Of a stretch of DNA of 58,298 nt, positions 17,754 through 26,933 are shown in pieces; within the stretch, counting starts at the first letter, position 1; every line of letters begins with the position of its first letter. The notes under the pieces are model-generated. The model searched no databases and had not been told where the DNA came from. It saw nothing but the letters and a program-made list of their open reading frames with translations. The stretch is from assembly GCA_025463005.1 (NCBI GenBank), contig JAOAPR010000233.1, positions 1-58,298 on the forward strand. The letters are read 5' to 3'. Position numbers and translations under genes: made by a program. The DNA is from Bryobacterales bacterium (GTDB lineage: Bacteria; Acidobacteriota; Terriglobia; Bryobacterales; Bryobacteraceae).

Positions 17754-18659
17754 GTGGAGGCCCTCCTCTTTGCGTTGATTTGCCTGATCTGGGGGTCGAC
17801 CTGGCTTGCGATCAAGGTCGGCTTGGTCGGGGTGCCCCCGTTCCTGGGCGCAGGACTCCGTTTCTTGCTAGCGACGCTGCTGGTGGGCTTGGTGCTCGCG
17901 GCCCGGCGCAAGCGCTTCCATCTTACCCGCGACGACAGAATTTGCGTGCTCTCCCTGGGGCTGCTGGTGTTCTGGATGGACTACGCCGCCGTCTACTGGG
18001 CCGAGACCCGCATATCGAGCGGCCTGACGGCGATCCTGTTTTCGACCATGCCGCTCATGACGTCGCTCCTGAGCGCGTATTGGACACGCAGCGAGACGCT
18101 GAGCGGTCGCAAAATCGCGGGCATCCTGGTGGGCGTGCTCGGCACCGCACTGCTCTTCTGGCCGCACGAGCGACTGGGACTCCCGCAGGCGCTGGGGATG
18201 CTGGCCGCGCTCGGCGGGTGCATGTGCGCCGCGATCAACCTGGTGACGATGAAGAAATACAACCGCCATGGCGACCCCTTCGTGCTGAACTTCCTCGGGA
18301 TGGGTCTCGGGGCGGCTTGCCTGCTCACCATGAGCGCCGCCATGGAGAGCTGGTCGGCCGTCGTCTGGAGCCGAAGCAACGTCCTGGCGCTCTTTTATCT
18401 AGCGGTCTGCGGCTCGGTAATCGCGTTCTCGGCCTACTACTACCTGATTAAGAGAATGGATGCGACGGTCGTCAGCCTGAGCACTCTCATCATCCCGATC
18501 GTCGCCCTGGTACTGGGCCGCGCGTTCCTGGACGAGACCGTAATGCCGGTCGCCGTCTTGGGCATCGCGACGATCCTGGGCGGCGTGGCCGTGGCGATCG
18601 TGCCGGGAAGGAAGAATAGAAGGGGTGTCCGGAACGATCACGCGACCGTGTTAGACTAG
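17754..18659 (+). CDS. EamA/DMT-superfamily transporter
   Basis: 301 residues beginning at GTG 17754. Ten hydrophobic helices in two EamA repeats are visible: MEALLFALICLIWGSTWLAIKVG opens the first, and the second includes VLALFYLAVCGSVIAFSAYYYLIKRMDATVVSLSTLIIPIVALVLG. The WGSTWLAIK start and the Sxxxxx-PI-A repeats are typical of drug/metabolite exporters (RhaT/YdcZ/EamA group) of the inner membrane. The substrate is unknown. It is divergent from the phosphoesterase gene, with 52 bases between. Confidence 0.9.
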   Translation: MEALLFALICLIWGSTWLAIKVGLVGVPPFLGAGLRFLLATLLVGLVLAARRKRFHLTRDDRICVLSLGLLVFWMDYAAVYWAETRISSGLTAILFSTMPLMTSLLSAYWTRSETLSGRKIAGILVGVLGTALLFWPHERLGLPQALGMLAALGGCMCAAINLVTMKKYNRHGDPFVLNFLGMGLGAACLLTMSAAMESWSAVVWSRSNVLALFYLAVCGSVIAFSAYYYLIKRMDATVVSLSTLIIPIVALVLGRAFLDETVMPVAVLGIATILGGVAVAIVPGRKNRRGVRNDHATVLD

Positions 18660-18770
18660 GAGTGTAATTTGACGTCCCCTTTTCGGCACCTTTCGATAGT
18701 CCGGCACACCGCCCTTATCCGATCCTGCCCCGATCCGCCTGTTCTGCCAATCTCAGAAGGAATCTAAAAC

Positions 18771-19088
18771 ATGAAGAATATTTTTGTGGGAAATCTCAGC
18801 TACAACGTGTCCGAAAATGCTGTCCGGGCTCTGTTTGAGGAATACGGCACGGTTGACCGTGTCAGCATCGCGACCGACCGCGACACGGGGCAACAGAAGG
18901 GCTTTGCCTTTGTCGAGATGAGCGTGGATGCCGAGGGGGAACGCGCCATTGAGTCTCTCAGTGGCCGGGAAATGAATGGGCGAGCGCTGACCGTCAACGA
19001 AGCCCGCCCGAAAGCAGACCGTGGATCAGGCGGCGGTGGATACCGCGGCAATAGCGGCGGCGGCGGCGGCCGCAACAATCGCTACTGA
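18771..19088 (+). CDS. RNA-recognition-motif (RRM) RNA-binding protein
   Basis: 105 residues, one RRM domain followed by a Gly/Arg/Asn-rich tail. RNP2 (KNIFVGNLSYN) and RNP1 (QKGFAFVEM) are both intact, with alpha-1 ENAVRALFEEYGTVDRV between. The tail (GSGGGGYRGNSGGGGGRNNRY) resembles the glycine-rich tails of cyanobacterial Rbp cold-shock proteins, which bind RNA and can help at low temperature. A good AAGGA ribosome-binding site precedes the ATG. Translation initiation factor IF-1 follows 37 bases downstream on the same strand and may share the transcript. Confidence 0.95.
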   Translation: MKNIFVGNLSYNVSENAVRALFEEYGTVDRVSIATDRDTGQQKGFAFVEMSVDAEGERAIESLSGREMNGRALTVNEARPKADRGSGGGGYRGNSGGGGGRNNRY

Positions 19089-19125
19089 TCAAGTCTAATA
19101 TCGAGCCGCAGAAGAGAGGATAAAT

Positions 19126-19344
19126 TTGCCCAAAGAAGACTCAATTGAAGTGCTGGGAAAGGTCGTCGAGAAGTTCAAGGCTGGGATGTTTTCGATCGAG
19201 CTGGATGCAGGCAAGACCGTCCTGGCCACTATGGCCGGCAGACTCCGGCGCAATCGCATCAAAATCATGAACGGCGACCGCGTGTCGCTGGAACTCTCAC
19301 CTTACGATCTGACCAGAGGCCGAATCACGTACCGGCATAAGTAA
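19126..19344 (+). CDS. infA: translation initiation factor IF-1
   Basis: 72 residues, the usual length. The start is a TTG with an AGAGAGGA ribosome-binding site; a rare start is common in initiation-factor genes. The OB-fold text PKEDSIEVLGKVVEKFKAGMFSIEL ... VLATMAGRLRRNRIKIMNGDRVSLELSPYDLTRGRITYRHK is standard IF-1, which binds the 30S A site during initiation. The gene is not in a ribosomal protein operon here but follows an RRM gene, so it may be a second, condition-specific infA copy; that cannot be tested from this window. Confidence 0.95.
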   Translation: MPKEDSIEVLGKVVEKFKAGMFSIELDAGKTVLATMAGRLRRNRIKIMNGDRVSLELSPYDLTRGRITYRHK

Positions 19345-19400
19345 ACGCCTGTTTAAGTAAGTCCGGCACGTCCCGTTGCCGCAGCTCCGCAGGAGGTGAC

Positions 19401-20090
19401 ATGGCTTCCCAAACGAGACGCATTTCGCGGCCGGTAGCCGCGGCGATTCTAGCCTGCTTGCTGGCCGCGAGTGTGTCCAGCGCTCGCTCTCACAAGAAGA
19501 GAGGGAGTGGCGGCGAGGGGACGCCCTCATTCGCTTATTATGTCCTGGCGCTGTCCTATGCACCCGATTTCTGCGCCCAACCAGCCGGGGACAAGAACCC
19601 TCGCGAGTGTGGACAGGGCCGCCATGTCGGCTTTGTCGTGCATGGACTCTGGCCGCAAGGAGAGAGCGGTCGAGGACCGGAGAGATGCGGATCAGTAAGC
19701 CCGGTGTCGCAGGATCTAGTTCGTTTCATGCTGAACTACGTCCCGACAGAGTCGCTCATACAGCACGAATGGGCCGATCACGGCTCCTGCACTGGTTTGA
19801 GCGCGGGAGACTATTTTAGTCTGATCCGCAAAGCGCGCGATTCAATCGCTCTTCCTGACGAGCTCAAGGCGCCCACGCGGGAAGTGCGGCTGAGTCCGGA
19901 AGAGATCGCGGCGAAACTAGCCGCCGCAAATCCAGGTTACCCGCCAGGAGCGTTTCGCGTGTCGTGTTATCGCGATGGCGAACTGCAAGAGGTACGGATT
20001 TGCCTCAATAAAGATCTGTCGCCCCGCACGTGCAGCAACAGCGCCGGCGGCTGTGCGGAGCGGACCTTACTCATCAGACCGGTACGTTAG
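19401..20090 (+). CDS. secreted RNase T2 family ribonuclease
   Basis: 229 residues with a perfect GGAGGT ribosome-binding site. A signal peptide (AAAILACLLAASVSSA) precedes the T2 fold. Both catalytic blocks are visible: CAS I FVVHGLWPQ with His81 and CAS II HEWADHGSC with His122, Glu123 and His127. The paired cysteines (CAQ, ECG, GSC, CYR, CLNKD, TCSNSAGGC) fit the disulfides of the family. The enzyme would cleave RNA through 2',3'-cyclic phosphates in the periplasm or outside, probably scavenging nucleotides. Confidence 0.95.
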   Translation: MASQTRRISRPVAAAILACLLAASVSSARSHKKRGSGGEGTPSFAYYVLALSYAPDFCAQPAGDKNPRECGQGRHVGFVVHGLWPQGESGRGPERCGSVSPVSQDLVRFMLNYVPTESLIQHEWADHGSCTGLSAGDYFSLIRKARDSIALPDELKAPTREVRLSPEEIAAKLAAANPGYPPGAFRVSCYRDGELQEVRICLNKDLSPRTCSNSAGGCAERTLLIRPVR

Positions 20091-20118
20091 GCGAAGCCCG
20101 TCCGCTAGATAGAACACG

Positions 20119-21756
20119 TCAGGAGACGATGCCCGGGGCCTCATGCCCGATGGCCTGGACGTATTCGATGTACGACCCTGGATAGACCACGGGATTGCGA
20201 TCCGTGCCGCTTTCCCCGCCCAGCTCCAAGACGCGTGAGCTGAGGCCGCGCAAGAACATGCGGTCGTGCGACACGAAGATCATGGTGCCTTCAAACTCCT
20301 TGAGCGCCTCAACCAGCATCTCTTTGGTGGCCAGGTCCAGGTGATTGGTCGGCTCGTCGAGCACCAGGAAGTTCGGCGGGTTGTAGAGCATCCGGGCCAT
20401 CGCCAGCCGCGATTTTTCGCCGCCCGAGAGCGCTCGGATGCGCTTGTCCACATCGTCTCCTGAGAACTGGAACGCGCCAGCAAGCGTACGAAGCGATCCA
20501 AGACCATCCTGCGGGAAATCGTTTTGAAGCTGTTCGATCACGCTCAAGTCCGGATCGAGCACGTCCAGCGACTGCTGCGCGAAATATCCCATGTTCAGGC
20601 TGGCGCCCAGCCGGACGCTCCCGGCATCGGGCGCGCTGGCGCCGGAGATCATTCGAAGCAGAGTGGTCTTGCCGGCGCCATTCCGCCCCATCACCGCCCA
20701 GCGCTCGCCGCGGCGAATCGTGAGATTCAACCCCTGGTAGATCACGCGGGAACCGTAACTCTTGTGCAGATCCTCAATCACCGCGACCTGGTCACCTGAG
20801 CGCGGCGGGACCCGGAACTCGAACTTCACCACCTGGCGCTTCTTTGGCAGCTCGATCTTGTCGATCTTGTCCAGCGCCTTGATGCGGCTCTGCACCTGCG
20901 CCGCTTTGGCCGCGTGCGTCCGGAAACGATCGATAAAGCGCTGTTCCTTGGCCAGCATCGACTGCTGCCGGGCGAAAGCGGCCTGCTGGTTGGTCTCGCG
21001 AATGGCGCGCTCGCGCTCGTAGAAATCGTAGTTACCGGAGTACGCGATGATCTCTCCCGCGTCGATCTCGGCGATCTTCGAGACAATGCGGTTCATGAAC
21101 TCGCGGTCGTGCGAAGTCATCAGAAGCGCGCCCGGGTAGGACTTGAGGAACTGCTCCAGCCAGATGATCGACTCGATGTCGAGGTGATTGGTCGGCTCGT
21201 CCATCAGTAACGCGTCCGGCCGGCCGAGCAGGACCCGCGCCAGCGCCACGCGCATCTTCCAACCGCCCGATAGCGCGCCCACATCGCCATCGATCTGGTC
21301 ATCCTTGAAGCCAAGACCGTGCAGCACCTCCCGAGCCTGCGCCTCGAGCGCATAGCCGCCCAGATGCTCGTATTCCTCCTGCACGTGGCCGAAGCGTTCG
21401 AGGATCCCGTCCATGTCGTCCAAGCGCTCGGGATCTTCCATGGCCCGTTGAAGATCCTCCAGCTCGTGGTGCAGATCCCCGACCCGACCGCTGCCGGCGA
21501 TCGCCTCGTCGAGAACCGACCGTCCCTGCATCTCCTCCACGTCCTGGCGGAAGTAGCCGACGGTCAGTTTCTTGGGAACCGAGACTTCGCCTTCATCCGG
21601 CGATTCTTCCCCGACGACCATGCGGAAGAGCGTCGTCTTACCAGCGCCGTTGGGGCCAACCAGACCGACCTTCTCGCCGGGGTTTAGCTGAAAGGAAGCG
21701 TCAACGAAGATTAACTGCTTGCCATACTGCTTGTGGATGTTCGAGAAGGAAATCAT
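20119..21756 (-). CDS. ABC-F family ATPase
   Basis: 545 residues with two ATP-binding cassettes and no membrane domain: Walker A GPNGAGKT and GRNGAGKT; signature ALSGGWKMR and ALSGGEKSR; Walker B ALLMDEPTNHLD and FLVLDEPTNHLD. A charged linker (about residues 240-310; ETNQQAAFARQQSMLAKEQRFIDRF) separates the cassettes. ABC-F proteins act on the ribosome (EttA/Uup-like translation factors or antibiotic protection) rather than in transport. It lies 34 bases downstream of a second ABC-F gene on the same strand. Which subfamily it belongs to cannot be settled by eye. Confidence 0.9.
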   Translation of the reverse strand: MISFSNIHKQYGKQLIFVDASFQLNPGEKVGLVGPNGAGKTTLFRMVVGEESPDEGEVSVPKKLTVGYFRQDVEEMQGRSVLDEAIAGSGRVGDLHHELEDLQRAMEDPERLDDMDGILERFGHVQEEYEHLGGYALEAQAREVLHGLGFKDDQIDGDVGALSGGWKMRVALARVLLGRPDALLMDEPTNHLDIESIIWLEQFLKSYPGALLMTSHDREFMNRIVSKIAEIDAGEIIAYSGNYDFYERERAIRETNQQAAFARQQSMLAKEQRFIDRFRTHAAKAAQVQSRIKALDKIDKIELPKKRQVVKFEFRVPPRSGDQVAVIEDLHKSYGSRVIYQGLNLTIRRGERWAVMGRNGAGKTTLLRMISGASAPDAGSVRLGASLNMGYFAQQSLDVLDPDLSVIEQLQNDFPQDGLGSLRTLAGAFQFSGDDVDKRIRALSGGEKSRLAMARMLYNPPNFLVLDEPTNHLDLATKEMLVEALKEFEGTMIFVSHDRMFLRGLSSRVLELGGESGTDRNPVVYPGSYIEYVQAIGHEAPGIVS

Positions 21757-21790
21757 CCGGAATCAAGCTATCTAGCCCGCTGAGCAGGCT

Positions 21791-23413
21791 CTACGCTGTG
21801 GTGGTTTCCTTCTGCGTCAGGTAGTCGGCGTACGGACCCTTGAAGTCCTCTATTTCCCGGTTGTCGAAATACCAGATGCGGGTGGCCACTTCATCCACCA
21901 GATCGTGGTCGTGCGTAACCAGCAGAACAGTTCCATCGTACTTCTGGAGCGCGATGTTCAGGGCGTTGATCGATTCCAGATCCAAATGGTTGGTAGGCTC
22001 ATCCAGCATCAAGAAGTTGGGTTTCTGAAGCATCAAGCGGCAGAAAATGAGACGAGCGGCCTCGCCACCCGAAAGATTTTCGGTACGTTTGGTCGCGTCG
22101 TCACCGCTGAACAACATCTGACCGAGGAGGCCGCGCAGTTCCTGCTGAGATGAGCTGGGATCGAACTCGTGCAGCCATTCGAGCAGCGTCGCGCCCGGCC
22201 GGATGGACTCTTTGTGATCTTGCGAGAAATATCCTACAGCAACCTCGTGGCCCCACGTGACTACCCCACCGTCGACCGGGAATTCGCGATCCGGCGCGTC
22301 CACGAAACCCGTCGCATTGCGAAGGAGCGACCGTAACATCGTCGTCTTGCCGGATCCGTTACGGCCCAGCAGCGCGATTTTTTCACCGCGGGCGATGGAC
22401 GCGCTGAAGTTCTGAATCACCTGCAGGTCGTCGTACGATTTCGAGAGTCCCTTTACTTCCAGAGGATGGCGCCCGGAAGGACGTTCGTTTTGAAACCGGA
22501 TATAGGGGCGCTGGATGTTCGATCTCGCGAGCTCCGAGGTCTGAAGCCGCTCCACTTCTTTCTTGCGTGAGGTGGTTTGCGCGGATCTGGTGCCGGCCGA
22601 GAACCTCTGGATGAACTCATTCAACTGGGCGATCTTCTTTTCACGCTGGGCGTTGCCGGCTTCCACACGCGCGCGGATCTGAGTCTTCGCCAGCACCATG
22701 TCGTCATAGGCGCCGGTGTAGGTAATGATGCTCTGGTAGTCGATATCGGCGGTGTGCGTGCAGATCTCGTTCAGGAAATGGCGGTCATGGGAAATGACGA
22801 GCAGGCAGCCAGTGTAGGCCAGCAGGTACCTCTGAAGCCAGTGCACCGACTCGAGATCCAAGTTGTTGGTGGGCTCGTCGAGAAGCAGCACCGTGGCGTT
22901 GCTGAAGAGCGCTTGTGCCAACAGCACGCGCATTTTCTGGCCGCCTTGAAGCTCCGACATCTTGCGCTCATGCAGCGCTTCAGGAATGTCCAGACCCTGG
23001 AGCAAGGTGGCCGCATCCGCTTCCGCGGTATAGCCGCCCTGATCGCCGACGATCCCCTCCAGCTCGCCCAGCCGCATGCCGTCCTCATCGGTCCAGTCGT
23101 TGGGATTGGCGTAGAACTTTTCGCGCTCCTGCAAGGCGTCCCAGAGGGGCGCGTTTCCCATAATCACGGTATCCAAAACACGGTAGGAATCAAACGCAAA
23201 CTGATCCTGGCGCAGGATGCCGACCTTCTTCGGCCGGGTCACCGAACCCTTGGAGGGCTCCATTTCGCCGGTCAGAATTTTCATGAAGGTCGACTTGCCT
23301 GATCCATTTGGACCGGTGATCGCGTACCGCCGTCCTTGAAGGAACGTAGTGGATACATCCTCAAAGAGAATGCGGGCGCCGAAGCGCATGGAAAGGTCGT
23401 TTACAGAGATCAA
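21791..23413 (-). CDS. ybiT: ABC-F family ATPase, YbiT-like
   Basis: 540 residues with two cassettes: Walker A GPNGSGKS and GRNGSGKT; signatures ELQGGQKMR (a variant of LSGGQ) and NLSGGEAAR; Walker B VLLLDEPTNNLD and FLMLDEPTNHLD. The N-terminus MISVNDLSMRFGARILFEDVSTTF, the DALQEREKFYA segment and the IRPGATLLEWLHEFDP stretch match the YbiT group. YbiT-type factors bind the ribosomal E site and influence translation; the exact role is not settled. A TATAAT hexamer on this strand at 23484-23489 is a possible -10 element, though no good -35 is placed. Confidence 0.85.
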   Translation of the reverse strand: MISVNDLSMRFGARILFEDVSTTFLQGRRYAITGPNGSGKSTFMKILTGEMEPSKGSVTRPKKVGILRQDQFAFDSYRVLDTVIMGNAPLWDALQEREKFYANPNDWTDEDGMRLGELEGIVGDQGGYTAEADAATLLQGLDIPEALHERKMSELQGGQKMRVLLAQALFSNATVLLLDEPTNNLDLESVHWLQRYLLAYTGCLLVISHDRHFLNEICTHTADIDYQSIITYTGAYDDMVLAKTQIRARVEAGNAQREKKIAQLNEFIQRFSAGTRSAQTTSRKKEVERLQTSELARSNIQRPYIRFQNERPSGRHPLEVKGLSKSYDDLQVIQNFSASIARGEKIALLGRNGSGKTTMLRSLLRNATGFVDAPDREFPVDGGVVTWGHEVAVGYFSQDHKESIRPGATLLEWLHEFDPSSSQQELRGLLGQMLFSGDDATKRTENLSGGEAARLIFCRLMLQKPNFLMLDEPTNHLDLESINALNIALQKYDGTVLLVTHDHDLVDEVATRIWYFDNREIEDFKGPYADYLTQKETTTA

Positions 23414-23535
23414 AATAGAAGGTGATTACTAACTAGGATTTTCGGATCGAGCCAACTTAGGCACGGATCCGACTTGTGATTTGATTATACCGCGCCGGTA
23501 ATCGGACCGCTGCAAACGGGCCTGGAGGTCCGGCC

Positions 23536-24822
23536 CTACTTACCTGCCGGGCGGTCATTCTTATAGATGCTTCCGTCTTTCATTACAAACACGACTCCCT
23601 GGACAAGCTTGATATCGGCGACCGGGTTGCCGGCCACAGCAACGATGTCGGCGGCCAACCCAGGCGTAAGCGCGCCGATCTTGTCTTGCAGCCCGAGTAG
23701 CTCGGCCGCGGAAGAAGTTCCCGCTTTGAGCGACTGCACGGAAGTCATGCCATCCGCGGCCATCAGCACAAACTCGATAGCATTATCGCCGTGGGGATAA
23801 ACAGCCGCATCGGTCCCAAGCGCGATCTTCACGCCCAGCGCAAGCGCGCGCTTGACCATCGCGTCCTGTTGCTTTACTGCGCGATCGGCCTTGGCCTGCA
23901 CCAGGGGTGGAAACTTCGACTCCTTAAGACCGATCCGAGTAGCTAGCGTCGGCACCAGGAAAACGCCTTTGTCGTGCATCATCCGCAGCGCTTCGTCGTC
24001 AAGGAACGTGCCGTGCTCGATCGAGTCGATGCCCGCGCGAATCGCGCGTTTCGCAGCCTCGGCTCCGTGCGCATGGGCCGCGGTTTTGCGGTGCAAGGCA
24101 TGCGCTTCGTCGACGAGAGCGTCCAGCTCGGCCTGCGATAACTGCGGAGCTTCGACATCATCGGTGGGCGAGAGAACGCCCCCGCTCGCGCAAGTTTTGA
24201 TGACATCCGCACCGTACTTGATATTGAAGCGGACGGCATAGCGCGCCTCGTCCGGCGAATTGATCACGCCGTCGTCCGGCTTGCTTTCGTGATTCAAGGT
24301 GCCGAAGCTGAAGCCGTCGCCGCCGTCGCAGTGCCCGCCCGTCGAGCCGAGCGCGTGCACCGAAACCAGCATTCTCGGGCCCGGCACCAAGCCCGCATTA
24401 ATCGCATTGCGAAGGCCGACATCGATGAAATCGCTCGACCCGACATCGCGAACGGTAGTAAATCCGGCCATGAGCGTCTTGCGTGCGTTGACGGTCGCTC
24501 GAATGGCCTTCTCCGACACGGGACGCTGAAGGTCCAGCAGCCGGGCGCCATTATAGTCGGGATTGAAATCGTCCGTGAGATGCGTATGCGCGTCGATAAA
24601 GCCGGGGAGCAGCGTCGCATCGCCGAGATCGATCACCGTGGCGCCAGACGGAACGGCACGGCTGCCCACCGATTGAATCATTCCGTTTGCGACCACGATT
24701 ACCCCAGGCTCGACCAGGGCATCGCTTATGCCATCGAAGAGCCGGGCCGCGCGGAGCACGTAAGTATTCGACTGCGCGAGGAGCATCGAAGCCGTAAAGA
24801 TGAGCGCAAGCGTCAACTTCAT
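23536..24822 (-). CDS. secreted amidohydrolase (imidazolonepropionase/prolidase-like)
   Basis: 428 residues with a signal peptide (LALIFTASMLLAQ). The metal-dependent amidohydrolase barrel is complete: DAHTHL metal ligands, the Lys of VIKTCASGGV that would be carboxylated, His in TAAHAHG, His in SIEHGTF and Asp in LGTDAA. The C-terminal ADIVAVAGNPVADIKLVQGVVFVMKDG closes the composite sandwich domain. Secreted members in Acidobacteria are usually annotated as Xaa-Pro dipeptidase-like or imidazolonepropionase-like; the true substrate, a cyclic amide or dipeptide, is not predictable here. Confidence 0.9.
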   Translation of the reverse strand: MKLTLALIFTASMLLAQSNTYVLRAARLFDGISDALVEPGVIVVANGMIQSVGSRAVPSGATVIDLGDATLLPGFIDAHTHLTDDFNPDYNGARLLDLQRPVSEKAIRATVNARKTLMAGFTTVRDVGSSDFIDVGLRNAINAGLVPGPRMLVSVHALGSTGGHCDGGDGFSFGTLNHESKPDDGVINSPDEARYAVRFNIKYGADVIKTCASGGVLSPTDDVEAPQLSQAELDALVDEAHALHRKTAAHAHGAEAAKRAIRAGIDSIEHGTFLDDEALRMMHDKGVFLVPTLATRIGLKESKFPPLVQAKADRAVKQQDAMVKRALALGVKIALGTDAAVYPHGDNAIEFVLMAADGMTSVQSLKAGTSSAAELLGLQDKIGALTPGLAADIVAVAGNPVADIKLVQGVVFVMKDGSIYKNDRPAGK

Positions 24823-24852
24823 AACACGCCATCGTAACAGCAGGAGACACCC

Positions 24853-25173
24853 TCAGGCAGTCCCGTCGTGGCCGGGCAGGACGGTCTCGTCCGGCGACTC
24901 CAACGCGTCCAGGCGAGCTTCAAGACTGCCCAAGGCTTCGATCACCGACCGGTTGGTGGCGTCTTGCGCGGTCGCGTGCTTCTGATACGTTTCGAGCAAC
25001 ACCTGAAGATGTCCTTGAAGCGACGTCAAGACGCCCACCTTCTCGCCAGATTGCTGTTCGAGCGTCCCCACGCGCTCCGCGAGTTCGGACGACGCTTGGA
25101 CTATCTGCTGGAGCGTGCTCACAATCTGCTGCAGTTGTTTGACGGTCTCATCGGGGGACATAGTTGTTGGCAT
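24853..25173 (-). CDS. small coiled-coil protein, function unknown
   Basis: 106 residues. The region VKQLQQIVSTLQQIVQASSELAERVGTLEQQSGEKVGVLTSLQGHLQVLLETYQKH has clear heptad spacing of Leu/Val/Ile and a Gln-rich first helix, and RSVIEALGSLEARLDALE forms another heptad run, so the protein should be a long helical oligomer. There is no signal peptide. An alternative ATG lies four codons in (25161). It follows the amidohydrolase gene's upstream end by 30 bases on the same strand. I do not recognise a family; codon-position bias and heptads support that it is coding. Confidence 0.55.
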   Translation of the reverse strand: MPTTMSPDETVKQLQQIVSTLQQIVQASSELAERVGTLEQQSGEKVGVLTSLQGHLQVLLETYQKHATAQDATNRSVIEALGSLEARLDALESPDETVLPGHDGTA

Positions 25174-25371
25174 TAGGGAGTTCTTTCAGCAATAAATTTG
25201 GGGGCGTCCGGATCTAGGACTCCCAGCCGGAGATATGGTGTGAGTGACAATCGATCAGCTCCGGCGTGAGAGTCGAGGATCCATTGTCCGACATGGCGTA
25301 CGTGCACATGAGCGAGATTGAATATGTCTTGATAACTTCATCCCAGAGTCGTTCCAGGCGGTGCGGGGCCG

Positions 25372-25824
25372 CTATTGCCTATCGTAGACTGCGATGTTAT
25401 CAACCTGGTCACCCCTCGTGTTGATGCCTTTGTAGCTGATCGTCATCGTTTTCCGATCGGGTGAGACAACGCGGCGCGCTGTGCCGATTTCTTTCCCGGC
25501 ATGCTTCAGGATAGCCGCAGAGTCGAAATCGTCCATCCGCGATAGGGCCACTGCGTCAACGTCACGAGATCCGGTAACGGGGTAGTCCTTGCCGTCGTAG
25601 TTAGCCGGATATTCAACGGTGGTGGATAACCTGTCGGCCCAGACGGTCGTTACAGTCACCTTCACTCCTTTTGGCTGCGCCTGGTATACCCGAGTCTCGG
25701 CCGCGGGCGGGGGACCGGGTTTGAATGTCGATTTCGCGACGTTGAGTTTCCAGGTTCCCAGGCTGGCATCCGCGGCCCATAAGGCTGACGCGCTCAGCAC
25801 AACCAGGAATAATCGTCGGAACAC
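25372..25824 (-). CDS. small secreted protein, function unknown
   Basis: 150 residues from GTG 25824, preferred because a GAGGGAG ribosome-binding site lies upstream and a signal peptide follows directly (FLVVLSASALWAADA); the frame also opens at a TTG eight codons earlier. The mature protein begins SLGTWKLNVAKSTFKPGPPPAAETRVY, a pattern seen in many secreted acidobacterial proteins, and ends MTISYKGINTRGDQVDNIAVYDRQ. It is probably a small beta-sandwich or lipocalin-like barrel. The 198 bases between this gene and the coiled-coil gene (25174-25371) hold nothing that I recognise. Confidence 0.65.
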   Translation of the reverse strand: MFRRLFLVVLSASALWAADASLGTWKLNVAKSTFKPGPPPAAETRVYQAQPKGVKVTVTTVWADRLSTTVEYPANYDGKDYPVTGSRDVDAVALSRMDDFDSAAILKHAGKEIGTARRVVSPDRKTMTISYKGINTRGDQVDNIAVYDRQ

Positions 25825-25954
25825 CTGCGATTCTCCCTCAAGCCGCAAGACCGGTTCACTAGGGAGATCCCGAGCACCCGGTTTCGTTTCATCTAAGTTA
25901 TGCCTTCAGCGGGAAACGTACCTCTGCAACGCAGGATCATCGAATTAGGTCTGT

Positions 25955-26911
25955 ATGGCGACCACGGTCTGGCGAGGTTACATCACATTCGGTTTGATCT
26001 CGATACCCGTCCGTCTGTTCCGGGCGGCGCGAAGCGAGCGAGTCAGCCTCCGGCAGCTCTATCGTGTTCCGGCGCGACTCGATGGCGAACCAGACGAAGA
26101 CGCCCGGCCGGAACGACAGGTTGCTCTACAGCCAGCGCAACTCGGTCCATCCAGTTCATCCGGTCGAGTGGTCGAAGCCGCCGGGCCGGAAGAAACAGTG
26201 GCTCCTGTTCGACGAGTCGCTGTTTCCCAGACTGACAATGAAATCCTGCCCGAAGCAGCCGTGACGAAAGGCTACGAAGTAGAAAAAGATCACTACGTGA
26301 CGTTGGACGCGCACGAATTGAAAGCGATCGAGCCCAGGACTGCAACGGAAATGGAGCTGTTGGAGTTTGTCAAATTAAGCGACGTGGACCCGATCTTCTT
26401 CGAGACTTCCTACTATGTGCGGCCGGAGGAAGCCGGCCAAAAATCCTATGCCCTGCTCTACGAATCTTTGCGGCGCACCGGACTGGTGGCTTTGGGCAAG
26501 TTCGCGATGCATCGCCGGGAACATATCACGATTCTGCGGAGCGGAAAATCAGGGCTGATTGCACATACGATGTATTTCGCGCCGGAGGTACGCGCGGATC
26601 AGGAGTATAGAGCCGACACCAAGCTGATCAACTCGAAAGAACTTGCACTCGCGAACACCCTGGTGAATAGTCTTTCCGGAGAATTCGAGCCGGAGAAATA
26701 CCGAGACACTTATCGGGAGCAACTGGAGAAGCTCATCGCTTCCAAGGCCGCCGGCAAGACTATGCCCGCGGTGCGCGAGCCGCGCAGAACCGCCGCCGCG
26801 ATCGATATCACCGAGGCGTTGAAAAAGAGCCTGGCTCAGTTGAAAAAACCGCCGGCCAAGAGCGCGGCGGCGCCGCGAAGTTCACACCGGAAAACCGCGA
26901 AGGGCGGTTAA
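25955..26911 (+). CDS. ku: Ku homodimeric DNA end-binding protein
   Basis: 318 residues. TTVWRGYITFGLISIPVRLFRAARSERV is the usual bacterial Ku start, and TKGYEVEKDHYVTLDAHELKAIEP, DVDPIFFETSYYVRPEEAGQKSYALLYESLRRTG and MHRREHITILRSGKSGLIAHTMYF are the core ring region. Residues ~40-90 carry a Pro/Glu-rich, cysteine-free insertion instead of the zinc-finger-like segment of many bacterial Ku proteins. The Lys-rich C-terminal tail is normal for DNA binding. Ku threads onto broken ends and recruits ligase in non-homologous end joining. The ligase gene follows 22 bases downstream. Confidence 0.95.
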   Translation: MATTVWRGYITFGLISIPVRLFRAARSERVSLRQLYRVPARLDGEPDEDARPERQVALQPAQLGPSSSSGRVVEAAGPEETVAPVRRVAVSQTDNEILPEAAVTKGYEVEKDHYVTLDAHELKAIEPRTATEMELLEFVKLSDVDPIFFETSYYVRPEEAGQKSYALLYESLRRTGLVALGKFAMHRREHITILRSGKSGLIAHTMYFAPEVRADQEYRADTKLINSKELALANTLVNSLSGEFEPEKYRDTYREQLEKLIASKAAGKTMPAVREPRRTAAAIDITEALKKSLAQLKKPPAKSAAAPRSSHRKTAKGG

Positions 26912-26933
26912 TTCTCTAGCGTAGGCTGAAAAC

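Noticed and set aside
17723-18451. 242-residue frame on the plus strand
   Set aside because: Overlaps the DMT transporter in another frame; Arg/Gly/Pro-rich, while the transporter frame has clear membrane helices.
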